A DNA stretch of 13,985 nt from Spirogloea muscicola (GCA_009602725.1 WELB01000065.1:135379-149363), one strand, 5' to 3'; shown: positions 1-5,943, counted from the stretch's first letter. The notes: generated by a model not told the origin, from the sequence alone. Made by a program: numbers and translations.

Positions 1-228
1 GGGCGACGGCGGTGGCGATGGCTGGCGGTGGCGGGGCGCGGGGCCCGGCTCGCGGCGGAGGAGCTTCCGGCAACGGCCGCCGCGCGGCGGCTTCCTCCCG
101 GCCCAGCTCGGCCGGCGCCGGGCGGTTTCGTGCCCCCCGGTCAAAGGGGAGGGGGGTAGCGCCGAGAAGGGAGAGGGGGGGAGCCGCCACCACCCAATCG
201 GGTGCTTCATAGGGATTATCCACATCAT
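1..228. other. GC-rich stretch with no supportable gene
   Basis: The stretch is very rich in G and C, with Gly/Arg/Ala-coding triplet runs. Open frames exist on both strands but they are low-complexity and match no family I recognise. It could be the edge of a GC-rich exon or promoter of a gene to the left, but nothing in the window shows this. Confidence 0.6.
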
Positions 229-410
229 TAGTGTGGCCACACTAGCAGTTCCCGTATTACTTGACATTTTTGGCCAGGCGAGGGTGCGGCCGGCCAAAAA
301 CGCGGGGCCCCCCGATGACCGCCGCGTGGCGCCACGAAAGCGGACCCCCGCTGACGTGGCGGTCGCCGGACAGGGGCCGGCAGCCGGCGCGAAGGCGCGC
401 GGGCCCGCGC
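229..410. repeat. Cluster of perfect palindromes and a short inverted repeat
   Basis: Four separate dyad symmetries lie within 180 bp. They are TAGTGTGGCCACACTA (229-244, a perfect 16-bp palindrome), TTTTTGGCC/GGCCAAAAA (267-275 and 292-300, 16-nt spacer), CGTGGCGCCACG (325-336) and GCGCGGGCCCGCGC (397-410). The last two are partly expected from GC richness. The first lies in more mixed sequence and is less likely by chance. No function can be assigned; protein-binding sites or cruciform-prone DNA are possibilities. Confidence 0.8.
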
Positions 411-609
411 CTGGCGCCGCTGGAGCCGCCGCGAGCTGCGGCCCGGCGCCCGGCTGGGCCAGGCCGCCCCTGGGCCGGCCACCAGCCCCGGCCATCGCTG
501 TCCCCTCGCTCGCGCCATTCTGGCCTCCTCGAACTCTGCTCATTCTTCATTCTGGGATCTGCGGCTCCTCACTCGTAACCACCGAGCGGTCCATCCTCCC
601 CCTGATCTG
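411..609 (+). other. GC-rich DNA ending in a possible retroelement ORF-end remnant
   Basis: No gene is supported here. At 556-579 the plus strand reads D-L-R-L-L-T-R-N, nearly matching the D-L-[RM]-L-L-[TS]-R-G-Y end seen in the retroelement copies at 1483, 2836 and 4709. The stop codon is missing and the upstream frame does not match the other copies. It may be a very short decayed fragment or chance. Confidence 0.35.
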
Positions 610-731
610 ACATAGCATCTTCCGACCCCTTTGTAGCTGCTACACGCTTGCCGGCCCCTCCGGACCTTTGTCAATTCTTTTTGGGCTGGCTTTTCGCTGC
701 CCTTGCCCCAATTGGGAGTGCCACTTCTTCT
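610..731 (+). repeat. Dispersed ~120-bp repeat, copy 1
   Basis: This is the first of three plus-strand copies (others at 4924-5046 and 5824-5943). Shared landmarks in order are CCCCTTTGTAGCTGCT, CGGCCCCTCCG, CAATTCTTTTTGGGCTGG, CAGCCCTTGCCCC, and GGAGTGCCACTTCTTCT at the right edge. It contains one version of the GGGCTGG tail hairpin that follows the retroelement ORFs. I infer it is a 3'-tail subfamily or a SINE-like element using the same 3' end. No RNA polymerase III boxes are convincing. Confidence 0.85.
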
Positions 732-765
732 ACTGGAAGCGTCCTCCTACGTCATTCTTCTTTTA

Positions 766-782
766 GGCTGGCTGTTCCAGCC
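766..782 (+). repeat. GGCTGG...CCAGCC tail hairpin
   Basis: A 6-bp stem (766-771 with 777-782) encloses a 5-nt loop, preceded by a T-rich run. It is followed by a segment (about 783-800) that recurs on the minus strand beside the hairpin at 1358-1376. It belongs to the dispersed 3'-tail hairpin family. Confidence 0.75.
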
Positions 783-810
783 CATATCCTCAATGGGCGA
801 GCCCTTTCTT

Positions 811-993
811 CCTGCTGCTGTTTCCCATCGTATCCTCCATATGCGCCTGGCGTTTTCGTTCCAACGCTCCCTAGCCTACGCCGTCCACAAGCGAGCAGGC
901 CGCGCTGTGGCTGCTGCCTCTGGCTCTCGGCACAGTGCCTCTTTCCCTACAGCGAGCTACTCTGACTTGGTGTTACTCACTCACGGGTACTGA
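811..993 (+). pseudogene. Retroelement ORF 3' fragment (ends L-T-H-G-Y-stop)
   Basis: The frame ending at the TGA at 991-993 encodes the last ~60 residues of the retroelement polyprotein. It includes P-A-A-V-S, M-R-L-A-F-S-F-Q-R-S-L, R-A-G-R-A-V-A-A-A-S-G-S-R and S-D-L-V-L-L-T-H-G-Y. The same block, in the same order, ends the copies at 1469-1670 (-) and 4464-4709 (+). There is no start of its own, and the sequence upstream of 811 belongs to a different tail module. It is therefore a severely 5'-truncated, non-functional copy, not a gene. Confidence 0.85.
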
Positions 994-1200
994 GCTTCCC
1001 TCTGCATCGTCTTGTGTTTTATAGTGTAGTCATTTTTCTATTGGCTTTAGCCATTGTCCTTTCTTTATTGGGCTGGCTTTGCCAGCTCCTCTTCTATGGG
1101 CGAGCACTTTCTTCCTCTCTGCTGCCTTGGCTGCTGTCTCCGGATCCCCGCCATGGCGACGTTTTTCCGCCCTCTAGTTATGCTATTCTGCGCTTGCTGA
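994..1200 (+). repeat. 3' tail of the retroelement copy ending at 993
   Basis: The tail begins CTTCCCTCTGCATCGTCTTG just after the stop. Comparable sequence follows the stops at 4709 (+) and near 4863 (-). It then carries a CATTGTCC box and the hairpin GCTGGC-TTT-GCCAGC at 1072-1086. Beyond about 1135 the origin is unclear. Near 1200-1225 it meets the tail of the minus-strand copy, so the two elements lie tail to tail. Confidence 0.65.
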
Positions 1201-1224
1201 CCAGAAAGAAAGAGAGGAAGACGC

Positions 1225-1468
1225 TTCTAGAAGAGGGCCGTGGTTGGGAGAAGCCAGCCCAGAAACAAGAAGTGCGTGCTCTCACATAGAAGGTAGGGGC
1301 TGGGAGGACAGCCCAAAGGAGTGGACAAGAGAGAGGGGGCTCACCCATTGAGGATAGGGGCTGGAAAAGCCAGCCCAAAAAAGAATGAACAAAGTACGAG
1401 AAAGGGGGGGGCCAGAGGAAGCGCTAAGAAAACAAAGCACACAAAGAAAGAAAGCAGCTGCAAATCAC
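1225..1468 (-). repeat. 3' tail of the minus-strand retroelement copy
   Basis: Read on the minus strand from the stop at 1469, the tail passes through T-rich sequence and CTTCCTCTGGCCCC to a perfect hairpin GGGCTGG-loop-CCAGCCC (1358-1376). Two degenerate hairpin units follow (about 1303-1318 and 1243-1262). The first ~95 nt resemble the tail after the plus-strand ORF end at 2866, which assigns both to one subfamily. There is no gene here. Confidence 0.75.
1358..1376 (-). repeat. Best-preserved GGGCTGG/CCAGCCC tail hairpin
   Basis: A perfect 7-bp stem (1358-1364 with 1370-1376) encloses a 5-nt loop. It sits about 93 nt past the ORF stop and is preceded on the minus strand by a T run. It is the clearest member of the tail-hairpin family. 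Non-LTR reverse transcriptases of several families recognise 3'-end RNA structures, so a role in template recognition is a reasonable inference. Confidence 0.85.
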
Positions 1469-2800
1469 TCAGTAACCCCTGCTAAGCAGCCGCAAATCAG
1501 AGAGGCTAGGGTCCTGAAAGTGGGTCCCCTGGCCAGAGCCAGAGGCAGCAGCAAGAGCCCGGCCGGCACGAAGGTGCAGCGCACGGGCCATCGATCGCTG
1601 CAGCGAGACGGCCAGGCGCATGCGATACAATTGCGCCAGCGACCCTGCTGCAGGGAAGTCTACAGGCTCCCATGGAAGCGACGGGCGATGGCGTGGCGGG
1701 CGAGCTGGGTGAGCAGCTCGAGCCACCGAGCGCCCAGCGCCCCATGGGTGTCTATGGCCAACGGGAAGAACTTGTCTGCCGGCGGATGGTCAGCGTATTT
1801 GAACTCCTTGGCGCGAGCAGCGCCGGCGACCGCATACCCAGCCTTGGTGGCACACTGGGCTGGGTGGGAGCGGTCGAAGGTGTCAGTGGTCACCACGTCC
1901 AGGAGAAGACGTGGCCCGCCGGCCTGTGGGGTGGCCACCAGGTCTACGCGCCGGGCGTGGAGACCGTCGGCCCTGTCCTGGAGCGGCATGACGCCGGAGT
2001 GCTCTGCAGCCACCGAGAAGCCCGCCTCCGCCAGGATGCCATGCATCGCATCGCGAAAGCGGTCGTGGGCCGCCGTCCGCTCGCCGCCGTGGGCGCAGCG
2101 CAGGACGTGGGCGGCCAGCTCCCCAGACTCGGCCCCTCGCTCACCGCATTCGCATTGTCGCACGCCCTGGAGACAAGGAGGCGGCAGTCCCAGGAGCCGG
2201 TGGACTGCATGCGAAATACCTCATCGGGAAGCGTGAGGGCGTCGGTGATGGGGAGGGCCTGAAGCCACGCCGCTGCCCCCGGGGCCGAGGCAGATTGAAG
2301 TCTCGCGCGCCCGCGCAGGTCGGCCTCAGGGAGCTGCAGCACGGCGGTGGTGTAGGCGGCCTTGTCGACGACGGCCGCGAAGCGCGCTTGGACGCGCAGG
2401 TCAGCGGTGTGCGCGAGGTGCGCAAAGGAGACCGCCTGGCCGGCCATGTCGGGGTGCGCCGCGAGCAGCTCCTGGTGGGCGGTGCGAAGCGCCACCTGGA
2501 ACGGCAGCGCGCCCTTGTCCACCTCCACCACCGCCTGCTCCAGTGCACGCCGGCCATGGACCATGAAACGCTGAGCCACGGAGGCGGCAGTCTGCGCCCA
2601 GCTGCCGAGGTAGGCAGCCCGGCATGAGCGGACGAGCGGGCGCAGGCCGAGACCCCCGTGGCTGATGGGTAGCGCCGCCTGGTCGATAGCGGCTGGCGAC
2701 TGGGGGAAGCCCTGGTGGCGGACCAGGGCCGCCAAGCTCGCCACCATGCCCGCGTCGAAAGCCTCGTACGCCGCCAATGCCCTCTGGGGACGGCGGAGTG
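1469..2800 (-). pseudogene. Decayed non-LTR retrotransposon ORF: RT C-terminal part plus endonuclease-like domain
   Basis: Read leftward from about 2800, the protein starts in the region after the RT palm (A-A-Y-E-A-F-D-A-G). It runs through L-P-F-Q-V-A-L-R-T-A and G-A-A-A-W-L-Q-A-L-P to a knuckle (C-E-C-G, then H-V-L-R-C) followed by G-G-E-R-T-A-A-H-D. It then has the endonuclease-like stretch R-R-V-D-L-V-A ... L-D-V-V-T-T-D and ends S-D-L-R-L-L-S-R-G-Y-stop. The order matches the plus-strand copy at 3159-4709, at about 55% identity by eye. Two frameshifts break it: near 2210, before A-V-H-R-L-L-G-L, and near 1678, before W-E-P-V-D-F. The RT catalytic palm and any 5' ORF are absent, so it is a 5'-truncated copy. 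REL-type elements are the closest class; the exact clade is uncertain. Confidence 0.85.
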
Positions 2801-2825
2801 GCCCGCGTCAAGGTCTGAAGGGGCC

Positions 2826-2966
2826 TGTTTCTCTGACCTGCGGCTGCTTAGCAGGGGGTTACTGAGTGATTCGATTCTTCTTGTGCTTGTTCTTCTTAGT
2901 GCTTCCCCTGGCCCCTTCTCGCACTTTATTCATCCTTTGTGGGGCTGGCCTTTACGAGCCCCTTTA
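2826..2966 (+). pseudogene. Very short retroelement ORF end plus 3' tail
   Basis: F-S-D-L-R-L-L-S-R-G is read at about 2830-2862. One extra G compared with the minus copy puts the Tyr and stop codons out of frame. The following tail (GTGATTCGATTC, CTTCCCCTGGCCCC, CTCGCACTTTATTCATCC, then the GGGGCT...AGCCCC hairpin at about 2941-2962) matches the tail of the copy ending at 1469. This piece lies head to head with that minus copy, with the junction between 2800 and 2826. Confidence 0.7.
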
Positions 2967-2967
2967 T

Positions 2968-2988
2968 GTTTTGACCCGTGGTTACTGA
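2968..2988 (+). repeat. Isolated ORF-end motif V-L-T-R-G-Y-stop
   Basis: Sequence encoding V-L-T-R-G-Y followed by TGA appears with no matching coding sequence upstream. It directly follows the tail hairpin of the preceding fragment. It is either the stub of another extremely truncated copy or a conserved DNA motif of the element's 3' end. Confidence 0.5.
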
Positions 2989-3158
2989 GCGGGTCACTTT
3001 GCTGTAGATTACGTAGGTCTTTGGATGTGCTTGCCTTTGTACTTGGCCTTTGGCCTTCGTTTGTTTCAAATGCACGAAATTCTTATCCTCCTTGTTTTGT
3101 AGCTGCTTACTTCCTTGTGTGCTAGCTTTAAAGAAGAAAAGAAGAAAGAGCGCGCCCA
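2989..3158 (+). other. T-rich probable tail sequence and purine-rich junction; no gene
   Basis: Mixed T-rich sequence is followed by an A/G-rich run (about 3129-3151) immediately before the next retroelement copy. An open frame starting at 3050 runs into that copy, but its first ~36 residues match nothing in the other copies. I treat the ATG at 3050 as incidental. Confidence 0.55.
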
Positions 3159-4709
3159 TGCTGACCCGGTGCATCGCGCAGCGGCCCCACTACCTGGCCC
3201 GCACCGTCCTTCCCTCACCGGCGGTGACGGCAGCGTATGAGGCCTTCGACACCGGCATTATGGCGGCCGCAGCCTCCCTCGTGCAGCACCCGACGTTTGT
3301 CACCACCCAAGCTGCGCAGCTGCAGGCCAGCCTGCCGATCAGTCGTGGCAGCTTGGGATGCCGCTCAGTTGCCCGCGTCTGTGAGGCGGCCTTCCTGAGA
3401 AGCTGGGCGCAGGTGGCCGCCCCCATGTGTCAGAGGTTCCTCGTGCACGGACAACGCGCCCTGGAGCGGGCGGCAGCCGATGTGGAGACAGGCCCACTCC
3501 CCTTCCAAGTCGCCCTCCGCACTGCCCGCGACAGGCTCCTGCAGGTCCACCCCAACATGTCCGAGCAGACTGTTCCTTTCCGGCACCTCGCCCACACTCC
3601 AGACCTGCGTGCCCAGGCACGCTTCACGGCGTTGGTCGAGAAGGCGGCCTCCGACCAGGCGGTGGAGCTTCTCCCTCCGTCTGACGGTCGCGGGCGTGCT
3701 CGGCTTCTCTCCGCCTCTTCCCCTGGTGCGGCGGCGTGGCTCCAAGCGCTCCCACTCTATGCAGCACTTACCATGCCAGACGAAGTCTACCGGACGGCGG
3801 TGCATCGGCTCTTGGGGCTCCTCCCTCCCTGCCTTGTGGGTGTCACACAGTGCGAGTGCGGCGCCCGGCATGCCGATCCGGCGGAGCTGGCCGCCCACAT
3901 GCTCCGTTGCGCCCACGGAGGCGAGCGGACCGCTTCCCATGATCTCCTGCGCGATGGTATGCAGGGGATGTTTGCGGAGGCGGGCTTCAAGGTGGCGGTG
4001 GAGTGCTCCTCAGTCATGCCCATCCTGCGGGGCGAGGACGGCCAGTCGCACACCCGACGCGCCGACCTGGTCGCTATCCCGCCCGGCGGCGGTTCCCGAA
4101 TCATCGCCGACGTGGTGACAACTGACTGCTACGACTCCAACAATTATTTCAACAGGTCGGCGTCGTTTGCAGGGCATGCGGTAGGCCTGCAGCCCGGGCA
4201 AACGAGCGAAAATATGCCGATCACCCGGTCGGTGATGAGTTCGCGGCCCTGGCGATCGATGTTCACGGGGCCTTCGGCAGCCGCTGGCTGGATCTCCTCC
4301 AGCCCTGTGCTCACCCGTGGGTACTAATGTCATCTTAGGTACCTTAGATTAGGTCTCCGTATTATGTAGCATTGTTTAGTCTGCACTCGACTCTGCCTGA
4401 ACAATGTATTGGCTTGAATTGGCCTCCCTTTCAATTCATGCGCCCCGCGCGCCTTCTCTCCAGCGGCTTGCTCGTCAGGCTATTGATCGGCGGTCGGGTC
4501 CGCCCGGGGCGCTGCCCGGCTTCAACGCCGCCGGGTCGCTCGCCCAGGTCTTTCGCATGCGCTTGGCGGTATCGTTCCAGCGATCCCTTGCCCACGCTGT
4601 CCACACGCGCGCAGGACGCGCTCTGGCCGCGGCTTCCGGGTCTCGGCGGAGTGCCTCCTTCCCTGCCTCGAGCTACTCGGACCTGATGTTGCTCACTCGC
4701 GGGTACTGA
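3159..4709 (+). pseudogene. Decayed non-LTR retrotransposon ORF: RT C-terminal part plus endonuclease-like domain, interrupted
   Basis: Homology to the minus copy begins at M-L-T-R-C-I-A-Q-R-P-H-Y-L-A-R-T, a stretch typical of the end of RT domains. The frame stays open through A-A-Y-E-A-F-D and L-P-F-Q-V-A-L-R-T-A to the Cys/His knuckle at 3851-3910 (C-E-C-G, H-M-L-R-C). Next come G-G-E-R-T-A-S-H-D and the endonuclease-like block R-R-A-D-L-V-A ... A-D-V-V-T-T-D (about 4055-4126). A frameshift near 4186 moves K-Y-A-D-H-P and A-I-D-V-H-G-A-F-G into another frame. An insertion at 4303-4463 then separates W-L-D-L-L-Q from R-L-A-R-Q-A-I. After it the ORF resumes in frame and ends S-D-L-M-L-L-T-R-G-Y-stop at 4709. 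The RT palm is missing. Confidence 0.88.
4303..4463 (+). mobile_element. Nested 161-bp insertion flanked by 6-bp direct repeats
   Basis: The host frame reads W-L-D-L-L-Q up to 4302 and continues exactly with R-L-A-R-Q-A-I from 4464. CTCCAG lies at 4297-4302 and again at 4458-4463, as expected for a target-site duplication. The insert begins with sequence encoding V-L-T-R-G-Y-stop (4309-4329). This suggests an almost completely 5'-truncated copy of a related element plus ~130 bp of 3' tail. The tail lacks a clear GGGCTGG hairpin. Confidence 0.75.
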
Positions 4710-4835
4710 ACTTCCCTAGTATGTTGTCGTGATTGGTAGAGTAGAGGAGTCCTTTCTCGGCATCTCATTCTTCGGCTTTGGACATTGTCCATTCTTTTTG
4801 GGCTGGCTTTGCCAGCCTCTCTAGGCAGCTAGAGA
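4710..4835 (+). repeat. 3' tail of the plus-strand copy, with a perfect hairpin at 4801-4817
   Basis: CTTCCCTAGTATGTTGTCG follows the stop, then GGACATTGTCCATTC and GGCTGGC-TTT-GCCAGCC, a 7-bp stem with a 3-nt loop. The near-palindromic CTCTCTAG...CTAGAGAAG follows and marks the centre of the tail-to-tail arrangement with the minus-strand fragment at 4836-4900. Confidence 0.75.
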
Positions 4836-4900
4836 AGAAGACACGACAAAATCACAGGAAGCTCAATACCCCCGGGTGAGCAACATCAGGTCGGCTTTGA
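4836..4900 (-). pseudogene. Minus-strand retroelement ORF-end fragment
   Basis: On the minus strand, D-L-M-L-L-T-R-G-Y-stop is encoded at about 4865-4893, followed by GAGCTTCCTGTGATTTTGTC. This closely matches the plus-strand end at 4679-4735, so 4679-4897 is an imperfect inverted repeat. No further upstream ORF is present. Confidence 0.75.
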
Positions 4901-4923
4901 GTGCTCCATACTCCCCCTGTTTT

Positions 4924-5046
4924 ACTATAGCATCCTCAGGCCCCTTTGTAGCTGCTCACCGCTCTTAGGCCCCTCTGAACCTTTGTGAATTCTTTTTGGG
5001 CTGGCTTTTCGCAGCCCTTGCCCCCATTGGGAGTGCCACTTCTTCT
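4924..5046 (+). repeat. Dispersed ~120-bp repeat, copy 2
   Basis: Landmarks and order are as in copy 1 at 610-731, and similarity extends ~10 bp further left through CTCCCCCTG. The embedded tail hairpin is imperfect (GGGCTGG...GCAGCCC). After the common right edge, copy 1 continues with CTGGAAGCGTCCT; here that sequence is displaced to 5113 by an extra ~66 bp. Confidence 0.85.
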
Positions 5047-5053
5047 TTGTAGC

Positions 5054-5111
5054 AGAGGGCGGTGGCTGGGAGAGGCCAGCCCAGAAGAGAACGATTCAGC
5101 CATCGCCCTCT
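5054..5111. mobile_element. 58-bp inverted-repeat mini-element
   Basis: AGAGGGCGGTGGCTG (5054-5068) is the inverse of CAGCCATCGCCCTCT (5097-5111) with one mismatch. Compared with copy 1 of the 120-bp repeat, this is extra sequence, consistent with an insertion. Its left two thirds, including GGCTGG-6 nt-CCAGCC, resemble sequence at 1232-1265. It may therefore be a piece of the same tail family in reverse orientation. No target duplication is evident. Confidence 0.55.
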
Positions 5112-5133
5112 CCTGGAAGCGTCCTTCTCCTAA

Positions 5134-5188
5134 ATCCTGTATCCTGTATCCTGTATCCTGTATCCTGTATCCTGTATCCTGTATCCTG
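5134..5188. repeat. Pure 7-bp tandem repeat (ATCCTGT), about 7.9 units
   Basis: Seven exact ATCCTGT units plus ATCCTG lie head to tail without a single substitution. The unit differs from the plant and algal telomere repeats. Purity implies recent expansion or ongoing slippage. Because 7 is not a multiple of 3, the array reads through several frames on both strands and creates spurious repetitive peptides. Confidence 0.97.
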
Positions 5189-5583
5189 CTTTTTTCGCCA
5201 GAAACCGTGATATCTAGGGCGCTTGTCATTCTGCTCAGGAGTATGGCTGAGATTGACGCTCCCAATGAAGTTCCCATTGAAAAATCTGCAGCGCAGGAAG
5301 CGGTATGTAGGATGATTCTCCAATGCTTCGGGATTCGAACCTTCGCCTCCATCTTTGACTTAGAGCGCACGCCCAGCACGTTGAAATAAAGAAATGTTGC
5401 AAAGAAGAGCCTTACATGTTGAGGTAGGACGGCCAGACATGAGACCGATGCAGGTGTAAGCGATGGTACTGTAACGTCCTGGAGTGTCATTGATTAAGAG
5501 CAGGAAGCTTGATCCCATTGGTTCGATAGCTGAGTTAGATGCTCATCAAAAGTACGGTGGATGTCCCCTTAGAGGCATCAGAA
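5189..5583. other. Unassigned intergenic DNA
   Basis: No gene is supported. GGATTCGAACC near 5330 resembles an inverted tRNA B box but cannot be folded into a tRNA. An AATAAA at 5386-5391 has no associated gene. The stretch may contain decayed repeat sequence. Confidence 0.6.
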
Positions 5584-5666
5584 AGTGGCTGGAAGGCGAC
5601 GGCCAGAAGTGTTGACAAGGTTAGCACAACCTTGTCAATACTTCTGGCCGTCGTTTTTCAGCCACT
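5584..5666 (+). repeat. 39-bp inverted repeat with 5-nt loop: candidate hairpin RNA
   Basis: Arm 5584-5622 pairs with arm 5628-5666 around the loop AGCAC. In plus-strand RNA all 39 positions pair: 35 Watson-Crick and four G.U (5592:5658, 5595:5655, 5596:5654, 5611:5639), with no bulge. In minus-strand RNA the same four positions would be A.C mismatches. The DNA therefore favours a plus-strand transcript. Length and shape suit a miRNA or siRNA hairpin precursor, or a minimal fold-back transposon; no target duplication is seen at its ends. The structure is certain, but its transcription and role are inferred. Confidence 0.9.
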
Positions 5667-5823
5667 GCAAGCAAGAAAGAAGCAGTGCAAGCAATACTGG
5701 CAAACGAGGGGCTCGTTCACACCTGCTCAGTGCAAAGGCCGAAGTCTTCGTCCCTTCATGTGTCCCCAAACCTGACATTCTAGATCCACCAGGGGGCTCA
5801 TCAGATTGTGAGTGTTCCTGTGC

Positions 5824-5943
5824 ACTACATCTTCAGGCCCCTCTGTAGCTGCTAAACGCTTGTCGGCCCCTCCGAACCCTTGTCAATTCTTTTTGGGCTG
5901 GTTTATCACAGCCCTTGCCCCCATTTGGAGTGCCACTTCTTCT
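5824..5943 (+). repeat. Dispersed ~120-bp repeat, copy 3
   Basis: Landmarks are as in copies 1 and 2: CCCCTCTGTAGCTGCT, CGGCCCCTCCG, CAATTCTTTTTGGGCTGG and GGAGTGCCACTTCTTCT. The embedded hairpin is degenerate (GGGCTGGTTTATCACAGCCC). The right boundary agrees among all three copies, and unrelated sequence follows here. That fixed right edge is what a defined 3' end would give. Confidence 0.85.

Noticed and set aside
228-610. Several overlapping ~100-codon ORFs on both strands
   Set aside because: They arise from GC-rich, stop-poor sequence, are Arg/Pro/Ala-rich in every frame and match no family.
1469-2990. Twin-priming inversion of one insertion
   Set aside because: In twin priming the inverted part lacks the 3' tail. 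Here the minus-strand piece has its own stop codon and complete tail.
3050-3158. N-terminal extension of the plus-strand retroelement ORF from the ATG at 3050
   Set aside because: The first ~36 residues derive from tail-like and purine-rich junction DNA with no counterpart in other copies.
4303-4463. Spliceosomal intron in the retroelement ORF
   Set aside because: Placing a GT donor would leave four extra bases and break the frame. The exact frame restoration needs all 161 bp removed from a site with no GT at its start, and a 6-bp direct repeat explains it better.
5134-5188. Telomeric repeat
   Set aside because: The unit ATCCTGT (ACAGGAT) is not TTTAGGG, TTAGGG or TTTTAGGG in any rotation or strand.
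5134-5188. Repetitive protein encoded by the 7-bp array
   Set aside because: The peptide repeats appear in several frames on both strands only because the unit is not a multiple of three.
5320-5400. Possible minus-strand tRNA (GGTTCGAATCC-like B box)
   Set aside because: The T-arm stem does not pair (GAAGG against CCCGA), and no acceptor stem, D arm or anticodon arm can be placed upstream.
5519-5548. tRNA-like D arm (TAGCTGAGTTAGATGCTC)
   Set aside because: No B box or acceptor stem follows on the same strand. It does not form a tRNA with the inverted B box at 5330, which is on the other strand.
5576-5670. Coding sequence across the inverted repeat
   Set aside because: Frames there simply read the two arms of the palindrome and show no family resemblance.
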